Of a stretch of DNA of 64,000 bases, positions 38,068 through 49,730 are shown piece after piece. The translations under genes and the position numbers were made by a program. The notes under the pieces are model-generated. The model was not told the DNA's origin. It was given only the letters and a program-made list of their open reading frames with translations, and did no database searches. The stretch is from Acanthochlamys bracteata (Eukaryota; Streptophyta; Magnoliopsida; Pandanales; Velloziaceae): assembly GCA_019914995.1 (NCBI GenBank), contig CM034135.1, positions 6,140,501-6,204,500 of the forward strand, read 5' to 3'. Within the stretch, counting starts at the first letter, position 1, and every line of letters starts with the position of its first letter.

Positions 38068-38415
38068 TTCCGTGATCAAATAAACTGCTCAGGTTAAACA
38101 CCAAATACGCTGCTAATAAAGGCAGTTTTCTCCAAAAGAAAATTGACATCATGCTATTGAACACAGACCAGAATCTGGATAACTAAACTCGACTTACGTG
38201 CATGATTTTTGCAAAGAAATACAAAAAAATCAGGAATGGTAAAAGACACCACCACCAACGTGCAGTTGACTTGAAATTTGACAATGATAACAAAAACAAC
38301 ATAAAATGTGGTACCTCATTATTGCCAAAAATTGAAAAGTGTAAGATAATAATCCGGGTAATAACTTTATAATTAGATTAGCATAGACAGCATACATGCA
38401 AGACTTAGTTGATAC

Positions 38416-41400
38416 CTGCTAGAGCCCATTTTATGTTCAACAGCATTGGCACCAACAATAGCTTTATGTCGTTGTATATGCAACCCTGAATATTCTGCTA
38501 CCTGAAATTATAAATTTAATTAAATATAAGGAAACCATACTACGGTTGGAAGTGCCAGAAAATAAAATCAGAAAACTTTCCATCTTGCTTGCCAAGAAAA
38601 TGTGCTTTGTGTTAATTCCAGTATAAAGACCTCCAAGTTGTTCCTTGCAGCACCTGATAGCCATGGCAACCTGCAGGTTTGAAGTTAGATGACGTACAAA
38701 GAGAAGAACTAAAACGCTATGATCTTGTTAATGTTCTAGAAGCTTTAACCTACAAAAATGATCTTGTCCTTCAAAATATGAAGAAGTAAGCATAAATAGT
38801 AATTCGATTTTTCTATATCTAGGTAATATATGTGGAGTAGACGTTCATGCACCTATTGCAACTCAAACAACCTGCATGAACATGTCTAAACATCTTCTTC
38901 TCAAACAACTTCCACACATCCTTTGCAATTGAATTATTCCTTATTGCAAAGATACATAATAAAGAAGTTGGGAAGGACATGTAACAATTTTTGGAAACTA
39001 AGATAGATTTCCTTCACACCGGCAATCGAAATGCATGTGCACTGCTACATACCTCCTCCAGAGAGGCATTTCCAGCCCTTTCACCAATGCCATTGATTGT
39101 CACCTCCACTTGCCTTGCCCCAGCGCAGATGCCCTATGATAAGGAACATGTTAGCAACATAGGTTCCTCTTGAAAGAACAAGCCCGCTAACAGAAAACAA
39201 TGGCATAGGCTTACAGCTAAAGTGTTGGCAGTGGCCACTCCAAGGTCATTATGGCCATGTGTCGAGAGAATGATCTTCTCAATTCCACGAGTATTGGCTC
39301 TTACATCAGCAATCAAGCTTGCATACTCAGATGGAAGAGTATAACCAACAGTATCCGGAATGTTTACCGTAGTCACCCCAGCTTCAATAATTTCCCCTAA
39401 AACACGGTACAGAGATTCCTTATCAGACCTGACGAGAAAAAAAGGAGTTAAACACAAGAAACCTCCCTAGGAGACAAATTCAGAAAAAATTGAAGACAAA
39501 TTTGCACAAAGACCTAGTTTATCATATATGGACTGATCGATTCCACATCAAGACTTAGGCGTCATTTTGCACAAGTTTGGAGAATTGCTTTTGGAAAAAG
39601 GACCTTAAAAGTTCATTTACAGAATTCAATATTCACTTGCTTTTTCAAACTTGCTTCTAGAAGTGCTTTGCTTCTCTCTTGAGAGTCCAAGGCCATGGTT
39701 TGAGAAGTATTTACCAAAATCACTATCTTGCAAAATCACTTTCTCCAAAATATGGTATCTTATTCAATATCAAAACAGAAACTTAAGGCTCAAATCTAGA
39801 TTTGCTCCCAGTCCAGAATTAATTTGTAAAAATTTTATTCTATAACGTTTACTCCATTCTGGGAAAGAGGTAAACATTATGCCTACATATATAGAGAATC
39901 TCATTTCTATATTCACTGCAATGGGAGAGTTCTAACTGTGAAGGATTTGTCGAAGAACGACCTTTCCAAAGCCAGCTCCCTTAATAAAGAAATTAAAGAT
40001 TTTAACTAAAAATCCCAACCTAAAACAGACCGTCTTAATCACTCTCTAGTTTACCCAGCTGCTTCTGTACTCGAAATAAGTAAAAACGGACTTCCTAAAT
40101 AAATTTGGATGAAAATAGAAGCTGCGTCCATAAACCTCAGAGCTTGATTGTAAGACATATAAGTAAAACTTCAAAAGAATTTCGAGTGCTTCGATTCCCG
40201 AAATCGTTAACCGAGAAAAGAACCAAGTCTTTAAGCAATGTGATCTAAACAATTTAAAATTGTCGACAATAAAAACAATTTAGAAAACGTCACCTGTGCT
40301 GCTGTGCAATGACAGGTTAAATGAAGCGGATTTGCGATTACGAGAAGAAAGAAATCCCAGTAGAGCATAACTGATGTAGTGAGCATATCTATTTGGCGCT
40401 CGAGTTTCTCGGTGATGTGTTAGATACACTGGCAATGACATCTGATGGGCATCGGCCTAATTACTGGCGCTACCTGGCATTCTCACTGTGTGCAGTTTCT
40501 TTAGGAGCTGTGTTTTAAATACAAATAAATAAGTTTTGCAAAAGTAAAAAATAAGATATAAAATTTTTTTTTAAAATAGATTAAAAATGGAGTTTATTTT
40601 TTATTTTAATTATTTTTTGAAGTGGATTATAAGTAAAGTTTTGTTTCCGAAGTGGATTGAAAGTGAAGTATAATAATTTAAAGATATAGTTCTGAATTCT
40701 TGATACATTTGAAACATATATATTTCCGAAACTCCAATTCTAGTAAAAAAAATGAAATTTCGAGCATCTAAAACATACCCTAAGAGTTCATATTCGCCCA
40801 CTTAGCTTTCATGCATCTAGCAGAGGATTGTTTATTTGAAATCTATAAATAATTTTAGTAGGGGCGGCCGCATTAAAATATGTTTCAATTAGTCGGAAAT
40901 GAGTTTGGTAAAAATAAATTTTACAAAAGCTAGTTATTTAAGAAGTGAGTTGAAATAAGTTTGATTTCTTGTGTAATTAAAGTATGTGAAGTGTCTCAAA
41001 ATCCGAATTTGATCTAAAAAAAATAGAGTTCTACTTGTGGGAAGTATTGTACAATTCAGACCAAAATATCAAATATCACCTGTCAAAGTGTTTTTAAAGA
41101 TAAGTTTGGGTCCTAAGTCCATTGCTTTTCAATAAAAATAACATCCTCAAAGGAGAAAATGTGGCATCTTATCCCAATACAATATGGTAGTTGTGACTGT
41201 ATTAACCTTTAGAGAGGTTGCTTTATAAATCTTTAGCAGATAACATATTTTTTTTCTTCTATTTTTTCTTTAAATTACATTTCATAATTAAAAGTTTCTA
41301 TTTAATAAAAACATTTGTAGTTTTTATCAAATATTTTTTTTAAAAATTATATAGCGACAATAGAAAATACAAAAGAACAAAAAATTGAAGGTAGTTTAAC

Positions 41401-44400
41401 CCTAAATGTAGGTATTAGTAATAGCGCGAGCCACATTAAAATTCTCTATGTAGGTTAAATTAGTGTCAACTGTCTTCTCCTTAGATTTCACCATTTTATT
41501 TATTTTGAAATTTACTGTTCATCCACCACAGTTCTAGTGATTGAAGAATTGACTTAGAAGTCGACCAAAAAATGTGTTCGAGTTAATAAATTCGCATGTC
41601 CCGTCAGGTCAGCAAGTTAGCCCGCCAAGTCAATTTTCACAATACTAGTGATCCACATCAGTGTAAGTTTTTTGTTGTAAGCCCTCACAACGTAGCTCAA
41701 TAATTTTCCTTTTGAATCCAATCAATGAAGATTAAGCCGGCATATGGTGGACATATACTCTTAGCCTACTTAATATTATTTGAATTGGCTCAAAGCCTAA
41801 GAAGTATATGAACAAGCAAAGAAGGCCAAACTCTTGACTTTGACATAAATTAATGGTTGAGATGTAACTCAATTTTCCATAAATTTCTTTTCTGCCGCGT
41901 GCTCGGGTTCTTCTTCTCTCTTTTTTTTCCCTCTCTCTTTTCCGATTTTCCTTCTATTTATTTTTTTGGTTGTCCCTTTCACTTCACTCTTTGTTGTTTT
42001 TCATAAATTCCCTCGTTGGTTTTGGTATCTGTACTCTAGCAAAATCTTCTCTTTATCTCTCTAGGTTGTCGGTGATTCTTCGTCTTTAACAATTAATCCC
42101 TAAATTTCACATTATTTTTTGGAACATACTAGCATTTCCTCCCGTGTTTTCATGCCTGCAACTCTATTAAGATTCGCATGACTTCTCTTATCTCAATTTC
42201 ATTGCTTCAGATAGAGAATATTTTTTTTTAATTTTTCATAATTCTCAGCCAAAAGGTTTTTATTTGTGATTTGTGTCATGCAAAGCTAGTGCTGATCGAG
42301 AGAATAGAAAACTACTAAATTTCTATATGATCATGGACATGATGATGATAGTTTCAACAATCGAACCTTATTTATATTTGTTGATTTGTCTCACAAAAAT
42401 AGAATTGTTCATCTAGTCTTTATCAAGAGGGGTTGCCACTCATTCACTATATCGTTGTCTCCCTACCTGTTCATTACGTCGCATTTCTTTCAAACCTAAC
42501 TCGCTACTAATTTTATTAGCTTTATTCTTTTAAAAAATTAGTTCCAAATCAACTCATTCAATTGGGTCAATTTGAAATTCGTTCAGATTACATTAGATCA
42601 ATTACAATAGCAATTTTATTATATATCATATTATTTTTTATACTGAATTAACGATTTTCGAATCGATGCAGGTTGTCCGGTCGGCATCTGCTAAATATGT
42701 ACAATACTCCTCATAGAATCACTCAAAAACTACAGTTGAAGTTAAAACTTCATCAAACACTGCATCGCACAATATCTATTACCTATTCTAAGAGGTCTTG
42801 AGTTTAATGTTTTTTGAAAGTATCTTCTAGCCAAAAGAAAAGAAAACAACAAAAACAGAGATAAATTCAACAATAGTTGTTAGTTATTATGTGGTCCTAA
42901 TATTTACAAAATGTATGGATAAAGAGAAGAACTAAAAAAGCAAAACAACAAAAAAGGGAAAAAAACTTAAACGAAGTTTGAAAATCAAATAATCAAATAT
43001 TGCTAGAAAAAGCTACCCAAAATTTTGTGCTTAAGCCGGATAAGATGCGCTTGACCTTAAACTAACTCGACCTTTAGCTAGATCGACAAAATTAGGGCAT
43101 ATTTTAACTACACCGAATTTTACTTTCTCTTTCCAAATTTTGAATTTGATATTTTATTTGTTTCAATAACTAGTTTGAACTCTATTTTCACTTTCATATC
43201 GAACTTTATTTTTACCAAGATTTTATTTTATACTCTATTTCACGTGTTTCAATTATCACTCAAAATATGACTTTTATCGAACTCTACTTTTTATCAAACT
43301 CCATACAAAACTCACTTCATAAAATCACGTTCATGTATTTAAAACACGCCCTAACGTCTTGTCTTCATATATAAGTTATCACTTTAGTCATTTGTCATTT
43401 GTCATTTGGTTTTCGCATATGTTCCACGCGGTCTTGACTTCATATTTAGAAGCCAATAAAGTAGTCTTGCCAATAGTACCCTTATATTTTGTTTGAATTA
43501 GGAGTAATAGAGAGCAATTGAGAGTAAGTGAACTAATTACTCCCAATTGATATTGTTTGGCAATAAATTTGTAAGATTAATAAGAAGAATTTTATTCTCC
43601 ATTAATCTCCATTGAGGAGTAATTCGCTACACCCCAATATGGGTGTAACCAGGTGAAAAAAAATTTCTGATCTGTTGAGTTTATGAAATTCCTGTTTTAC
43701 CCATCTCAGTGATTTTCTTTCTTCGTTTCACTCCAATCCTGACAAGTTTCTCTGCCACTCAAAACAGCCGTCGTCGGCGCAGTGCTTTTTCTTCTTCTAC
43801 TAAGTTTATCTGCCCTCCACCACCAATCCCTGTCTCTCCATCTTCTTCTTCTTTTCGAGAATATTTACTGCTGCCATAACCGACGAAATTAGTGTTCTAT
43901 ACGCAGACTGGAAAGAAACCCGCTGCAACAACGGCGACTTCGCACGCCATGTACAAACTCACGCACCGCCGAAGCTCAAGCCAGTGGGCGAGCTTGCTGT
44001 CATGGGTGCCACTTGCTATTTCGCCTCTTTAGCTTCCTCCTATGCTTGCTTCATTGATGATTCAGATGTGGGGTTGTAGTCGTCAGCTTACTCGTGGTGG
44101 ACGAGAATAGGCGAGATCGGATCACGAGAAAGCAGCAACAATCTTGTGGGTCCATGACGGTTGACCCGGTTGGTAGGACGTTAGTGTGGGCCAGGTAGGA
44201 GGAGGAGACGGACCGGCAGTGGTCGTGGTGGTTGGTTTGAGTGGACGGGAAGAGAAAGCGTGATTGAACCCATGTACAAACTCGCGCATTGCCCAAGCTC
44301 AGGCCAGTGTGTGAGCTTCACCGAACTTGAAGCTCACGCCGACATTGAGCTTCAAGTTTAAGCTCACGACAGCGGCAAATGCGTGAGCTTCGCCGAACTT

Positions 44401-45747
44401 TATAAAGCTCACGCCGCATGAGCTTCAAGTTTAAGTTCATGCACCAGCGATATTTGTCGAACTTGAAGTTCACGTCGGTGCAAGAGTTTCGTCGAACTTG
44501 AAGTTCATACCGGCGATGACTTGCTGTCAACAACGGCGATCTTCACGAGAGGAAGTTTCAAGTTAAAAACACAATTAATTTTACTTATAAAAATTATTAC
44601 TCTTATAAAATAAAATTATTCTTATAAAAATTACTAAGCACGAAAGAATATTTCAGACTTTTCATTAAAATTATTTTTATTTACTCTGAGTTATCAAATA
44701 AGAATAAATTTTTACTCTTTATTAATTTTATTGATATATTTAAACAAAACGAAATTAAATTATTATTTTGTTCTCATCTCTACTTAAATAATTTATTTTT
44801 ATTTAATTTTTATTTTTATTTTTCTTATTTATTATTTCTATATCGAAACGGACAGTTAATATATAATTTCTTGGTAGCCCAATTACAACGACAGGATCAC
44901 TCACCAAAATGTGGTGACGTGCAAACTTATCATAAGCAAGAAGCGGTCGATAAAAACCGAACAGTTCCGTATATAAATCCAATCTAGCGCACTCGAGCGG
45001 TCTCCATCTTATCCATGCTACCCATAACCATGCAATGCATTCACTACCACGTAGCAACGCCCTCTCCCCTCTCACAATACTTTCAACTTCAATTCTTACT
45101 TACTGTATGGTAGAATCAAGGTAAACTCGTACTAATTACCTGCCGGCGTCCTCCATCCCAAACTCGATGTCATCACAACCAATGCTCCTTGAATACTCCA
45201 CCATCTCCCTCGCAGCACGCACAACTTCATCCCTCGTCATCCTCAGCTTGTGCTTCATGTGAATCTCGCTCGTTGCTATAAAGGTGTGTATCCTTGGCTT
45301 CGCCGCACGACGCACAGCTTCCCAAACTGCATCAATGTCACGCTTCCTGCACCGCCCTAGACCACAGATCACCGGAACTTGGCCGTTAACTTCTTGATTG
45401 CCTACTTCCTCCGCAACGGCTCGGACTGCGTTAAAATTGTCAGGTGAGGAAGCTGGGAATCCAGCTTCGATTATATCAACCCCCATGAGGGCAAGCTGAC
45501 GAGCGACAACAAGTTTTTGCTTTGCTGTCATTGCAGCTCCAGGGGCTTGTTCGCCGTCGCGCAGAGTCGTGTCAAGCACGCGCACGTATAAAGGGTCGGC
45601 AATGTAGTTGGGAATATAGTTGGGACGTTTCGGGAAAGCCACGGAGTTGTGACGAGGGACGGTGCTTTGAGTGGTAATGGTAGGAGTTGCAGCAAGTGAT
45701 TGTAGCATGGTGGCGACTGAAATGGGAGAAACCAAGTGCTCGGCCAT
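38416..45747 (-). CDS. IPMS-like N-terminal catalytic block (exons 1-5)
   Basis: Exons 45140-45747, 39215-39428 and 39053-39133 join in frame to 301 codons; 38581-38670 and 38416-38501 extend this with defects. Residues 1-40 are Ser/Thr-rich and suit a plastid transit peptide. The HMGL-like TIM barrel follows: [10 protein letters not shown] (61-70), with the Arg and Asp that contact substrate and metal; [22 protein letters not shown] at the exon 1/2 junction; NIPDTVGY (225-232); STHGHNDLG with the two metal-binding histidines (260, 262); [14 protein letters not shown] in exon 3; [11 protein letters not shown] in exon 4; HKAIVGANA in exon 5. Exon 5 then loses HESGIHQ, which includes the His equivalent to His379 of the Mycobacterium enzyme. 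Intron 1 is 5.7 kb and holds MITEs and a 1.4-kb element. The start is the first ATG in the open frame. Confidence 0.8.
39429..40503. other. IPMS-like intron 1, distal part, nothing seen
   Basis: No exon or element recognised between the exon 2 acceptor and the MITE at 40504. Confidence 0.4.
40504..40780. mobile_element. PIF/Harbinger-like MITE in IPMS-like intron 1
   Basis: The left end GGAGCTGTGTTTTAAATAC pairs with the right end (backwards GGGTATGTTTTAGATGC). Flanks are TTA (40501-40503) and TAA (40781-40783). The interior has GAAGTGGATTGAAAGTGAAG words shared with the other family members. Confidence 0.6.
40784..43091. other. IPMS-like intron 1, middle part
   Basis: A short inverted-repeat-like patch lies at about 41525-41650 (AATTGACTT facing AAGTCAATT, with CCCGCCAAG). 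At 41890-42110 there is a pyrimidine-rich stretch resembling a transposon leader. Near 42650-42705 CCGGTCGGCATCTGCTAAATA resembles a hAT-like right end. No intact element or gene. Confidence 0.35.
43095..43351. mobile_element. PIF/Harbinger-like MITE
   Basis: Left end GGGCATATTTTAACTAC; right end backwards GGGCGTGTTTTAAATAC. Flanks are TTA (43092-43094) and TAA (43352-43354), which suggests one mutated target copy. Interior words such as CTCTATTTTCAC and CTCCATAC.AAACTCACTTC match the family. Confidence 0.6.
43485..44855. mobile_element. 1.37-kb Harbinger-like element with GC-rich cargo (element A)
   Basis: TTA on both sides (43482-43484 and 44856-44858) flanks weak inverted ends TATTTTGTTTGAATTAGG and, backwards, CTGTCCGTTTCGATATAG. 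The left 200 bp align with the reversed right end of the element at 49731-54917 (GAGTAATTCG.TACACCC, GGTGTAACCA or GGTATAACCA), and the right 300 bp align with that element's left end (TTACTCTTAT-rich). Between them, 43730-44540 is GC-richer and gene-like in composition, with no intact frame. It sits in IPMS-like intron 1. Confidence 0.6.
44300..44520. repeat. Minisatellite of GAGCTTCGCCGAACTTGAAG-type units
   Basis: At least four imperfect units contain TTCGYCGAACTTGAAG or its shortened form, alternating with GCTCACGCCG and TTCAAGTTTAAG blocks. It lies inside element A. Confidence 0.65.
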
Positions 45748-47305
45748 GGCTGGCTAGGTTTTTGAACTTGGAAGGAGAAGTAACAATGTAGGATCTTTCT
45801 TCCAGAGACGAAGATGATAAGAAGAAACCCACGCGTGCCATGTTGCCTTTAATCTGCGTTTTAAACAGGAGAGGTAGAAAATATCTGAAATTGGAACCAA
45901 AAAAATCTTTGGGCTACGTACAAGACAGCAATTTTTTTTATTGTTATGGTGAGGCGGTCACGGTATGAAATTTTTAAGATGAATTGATATGGTGAAAGGT
46001 AAGGAAACAATGAGCTGGCCAAACAAGAAGTTATAGATTGAATTTGAAATAAAATTTTTTTAAAATAAAAATATTTTATTTTATTTGTAAATAAATTTAT
46101 TTTTATTTTAAAAAAAATTAAAATAAATAATAATAAAATTTTTTAAATTTTTAAATAAATTTTATAAAAGTTTATTAAAAATGTGAAATAAAATAAAAAT
46201 TTTAAATAGATTGAAATGAAATTTCAAAATAATAAGAAATTTATATTTCTTCAATGGAGTAAATCAAGAGAAAATTGAGCGCGAATTTTTACATAAGAAC
46301 TAGCAAAAAGCAGCCTTATAAAGTTCATGAGAGGCAAAGCATTGAGATCAATGTACCAAAAGGAAAAAGAAAAAGTCTTTGAAAGCAAATGTTTGTCCTG
46401 TTTTTCTTTTTCTATATTACTTTCTGCTGCTAACCAATTAGAATCAAGAACACATGTTTTGTGCCTATATTAAAAATTCAAGATTTCATTTTGACCAAAG
46501 AATTGTAGCCAACAATCAAGAATTATGTGAAATCCTTTCTGAATCCATGGATAATCCTTGTTGAGTAACACTCGAGTAACGTTTCATTATATATTTATTT
46601 ATTTTGGCATTTGCATTCTAGGAACGACGACCTAGCTCTAAAAATAATTTTATGACGATTACTAATATATATTTTTAGAGGGATGGCATTGCCATACAAA
46701 CATTATTGATAAACTCTTTGGTATCATATATAAAAAATTTTGGGCTCTTTTTATATAGACAATTAGCTTTAGGTTGTAAACTATATTTGTAATAATCGTT
46801 ATGTGCATTTACTGTTTGGGAATGTTGATGGGTCAAATGTTTTCGGATACTTGCCTTACCTATATTACATTTATGTCACTTAAATTTTGGTTGGATTTCG
46901 GTGTGAGTATTTATATATTTTTATTTTTTTCTTTCAAGTTCGACAAAGTTGATTTCCGTTAAAATTATAAATAAAATTTTCATATAAATAGTGTTAAATT
47001 TTTATCATATAAACATAATTTTAGTTTTATTTTAATAATTAATATTTTATATTAATAAAATTTAGAAGGTTTAGGTTGGTCGCAACTGAAGAGATCCAAA
47101 TAGAGAAATTAGGAATTGGGAGGACATGACCTCAAATTTTCAATGCCCTAGAGGAAAAACATCCTATATGACACGAGCGAAAAATTTGAATTTATAAAAT
47201 GTCATGACGCGTGGCTTATTTACAAATATTACGACTCCTAATATATCAAAAAGATAAACTAAATGGCTTATTTTTGCAAAAAAAGTGTCGCATTAAAGCA
47301 TTCTA
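45748..47305. other. IPMS-like 5' flank and intergenic DNA
   Basis: The promoter-side sequence contains AAAATATCT (45878-45886), the evening-element core, though a single copy has little weight. 46020-46250 is very AT-rich and could be a MITE; its ends are not clear. No gene. Confidence 0.35.
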
Positions 47306-49730
47306 ATATATAGTTTAAATTGAAAGTAAATAAAAATAATAAAAAATAAAAACTTAATTATTTTTTATTATTTTTATTTAATAGTAAATTTATAAAAATA
47401 ATATACAATAAAAATTTTTATTCATTTTTATATGAGAAGTAATTAGTTATACGGGGTGTAAACTCGTAAGAAGAGTAATTTTGGTGGCAGTTAAACTTTT
47501 TAGGTTTTTAATTATACTTTCAAATCATTTTATTATCTTCCTAAGTGCTTTTTCGTTTTTCTTTTCCTTCGTCTCTCTCTCGCCTCGCCTGAGCGTTGTT
47601 GCCGACGATCCGGGTAAGTTCTATTTCTTCTTCTGTGTATCTCCTGAAAACTAAATATAAATAAAAACTGAAGCATCGTCGAGATCTTGATAATCTTCAC
47701 ATGATCTCTCAAATCTTGTTTCTATTTTGCAAAATTTCCATTTATAGATTTTGTTTTACGAGGAATTTTTTGTTTCTACGGTGAATAGTTTTTTATGAGT
47801 AGAAAGGGAGTTTGTGAACCGCAAGAGTGTGACGGTTGAGCATATGATATGTCCGTTGTGAATGAGAAACTCCAAGTAGTTGTCAACTACATGAAAGATC
47901 TATGTCTATGTTCTGCTTTGTTGCAAGACAAGACCCTGATGGAAGTAAATGTATATTTTAGTTATCATATAGTACACAAGGTGCATGCCAACTAGTTGAG
48001 AACCAGGAGGAATCATAAGGACTTACAGATAGTAATTGACATGTTTTTGTTATTATTATGTTCTTAGTAATTGATTTTTGAACTTGGCTTCTGAATTTGT
48101 TTCTTGGTTTATATAATGTTTTTGTTATTATTATGAATGTAACCTTCATCAAAAAATAGGGTAAGTTGTACAGCTGTTGTGTTGAATGTACATGTTATGC
48201 ATAAATGAAAATGCTAAAATAAGTAACAAGCCAACCTAGTCCTGCCTTGTAAGTAGTGATGGTATTATATATATGTTGAATTGAAGAAGAAAAAGAGTAG
48301 CTTTGGGGGATGATTCGAGCTGTGTTGGTTGACATCTTCCCTCGATCTCGTATTGTTGCTTTAGCTTCCTTTGAAAGTTCAACCCATCACCAAACCTGAA
48401 ACTGCAGATCCGAAAGAGAATCAACAACAATTACCACTAATATTAAGGCTTTCATAACTTCCGCGATTAAGCATCCACGATAACTGAAGCAATACATGCA
48501 ATGTTATGAGTATAAATATTTTTTAACACCTCCTTGATTACAAATAAAACATATAAACATGATATGTACTGTAAGATTATTATGTTCATAGTAATTGACA
48601 TATTGTATCACTTATACTGATTTGAAGTTCAGACAGATAGTAATTCAAGTTGTAACTGCAGTGCTTCTCTTAGTACGTAGGTTTCTATGCCCTCACTGAA
48701 ATATCTCATTCCATGTGATAAAATTATTTCCTTACTGTCTAATTTTCTCTGCCCTCATGCTATTATTTATTTATTTATTTGTTTTTGGTAATGGAGTTGA
48801 AGCTGACCCCTGTTGCTCAATTTCAGTCCCCAGCATGGTGTAAATGTGAAGCATTAGGAATACTTGCTGGTAACCATCCATTGGAATGGATCCTTCATAA
48901 TAGAGGAGTGAAATGAGCAAGAAGGGACCTCCTGTCTTAAAGATATCCATCAGGAGCATGTCTCATTATTTTTGTATAGTGGGCGAATTGTCTAGAATTT
49001 GTACTATATCATATCACATAATTGGTGTTGTTCTGCTGCTCTACCTTATCTTAATACTTAGTAAGTTGCTTTTATGTATTAAGTACATGTTGCTTTCTTT
49101 GAATTAAGTTGTTCTGTCAATTTTCGGGTATTTGTTGTGGACTAGGCCGTTATGAAATTATGGAAGTTTCATATGCACTCTTGATTAATATGGTTTTGAA
49201 ATGAAAATTTTCTAATTAATCACTGAAAATTTTCTGAAAATTTCATATGTATTCAGAAGCAGCAAATGGATCATTGTTTGATTTATCAAAGTACGTCCAA
49301 GCCATTTCCTTCTTCCCGTAACCTCATGCCTGCAAAAGAAAACAAAGATCAAGCAAAACCAAAAATAAAATGCTACTTATGAAAACCTGTACGATGAAGT
49401 ATTTGGACATAGCCCAAGAACAACAGTTATACCAACCTTTTCGTTCGTCTACTTTAGTGCTTCTTAAAATTTCGTCAACGACTGTTGCATGAGCAGTTTG
49501 TCTAAAAATTTAATTGAGCTTCTGTTTGAACAAAAACAAGGGAAGAAAGCAATAACAAGTACCAAGATGACAAGTCCTTGGGTACTTTATTCATCACTTA
49601 TCAAATAAGGATATTTTAAATTTCAAAAAATTATCTTACTTCTCAATTTCCAAATGCGAGTAACTATTTATTCTTATTTACTCTTACAATATATCATAAA
49701 AGATGAAGATAAATTATTACTCTTACTCTA
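47306..49730. mobile_element. Harbinger-like element C, right end truncated by element B
   Basis: The left end (AGTTTAAATTGAAAGTAAAT...) and the block at 47440-47500 (GTAATTAGTTATACGGGGTG...AAGAGTAATTTTGG) match the corresponding end of elements A and B. The right part (about 49630-49730) has the TTACTCTTAC-rich subterminal sequence of the opposite end and stops where B begins. Inside, 47560-47612 looks like a leader/first exon ending in a GTAAGTTC donor. No long frame is seen. Confidence 0.45.

Larger units (their letters stand above)
25102..45747 (-). pseudogene. 2-isopropylmalate synthase-like gene, probably degenerate
   Basis: The full locus spans about 20.6 kb on the minus strand. Recognised exons are 45140-45747, 39215-39428, 39053-39133, 38581-38670, 38416-38501, possible remnants near 36531-36628 and 26270-26340, then 26110-26193, 25883-26017, 25326-25465 and 25102-25225. 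By family knowledge the enzyme condenses acetyl-CoA with 2-oxoisovalerate in plastids, the first step of leucine synthesis; MAM enzymes of glucosinolate synthesis are relatives. The first three and last four exons are open with canonical splice sites. The middle is damaged: exon 4 ends at GA instead of GT, exon 5 reads HKMGSSR where HESGIHQ is expected and is one base short for the usual frame, and the exons encoding YEI...GKLSGRHA and FWRFK are decayed or absent. Transposons fill introns 1 and 5. A rearranged but transcribed gene remains possible. Confidence 0.7.

Noticed and set aside
39611..40260. Small open frames beyond IPMS-like exon 2
   Set aside because: No splice-bounded match to the enzyme family and no independent signature.
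45572..45841. 89-codon minus-strand ORF overlapping the IPMS-like start
   Set aside because: Overlaps exon 1 in another frame; the frame with DTTLRDGEQ is the coding one.
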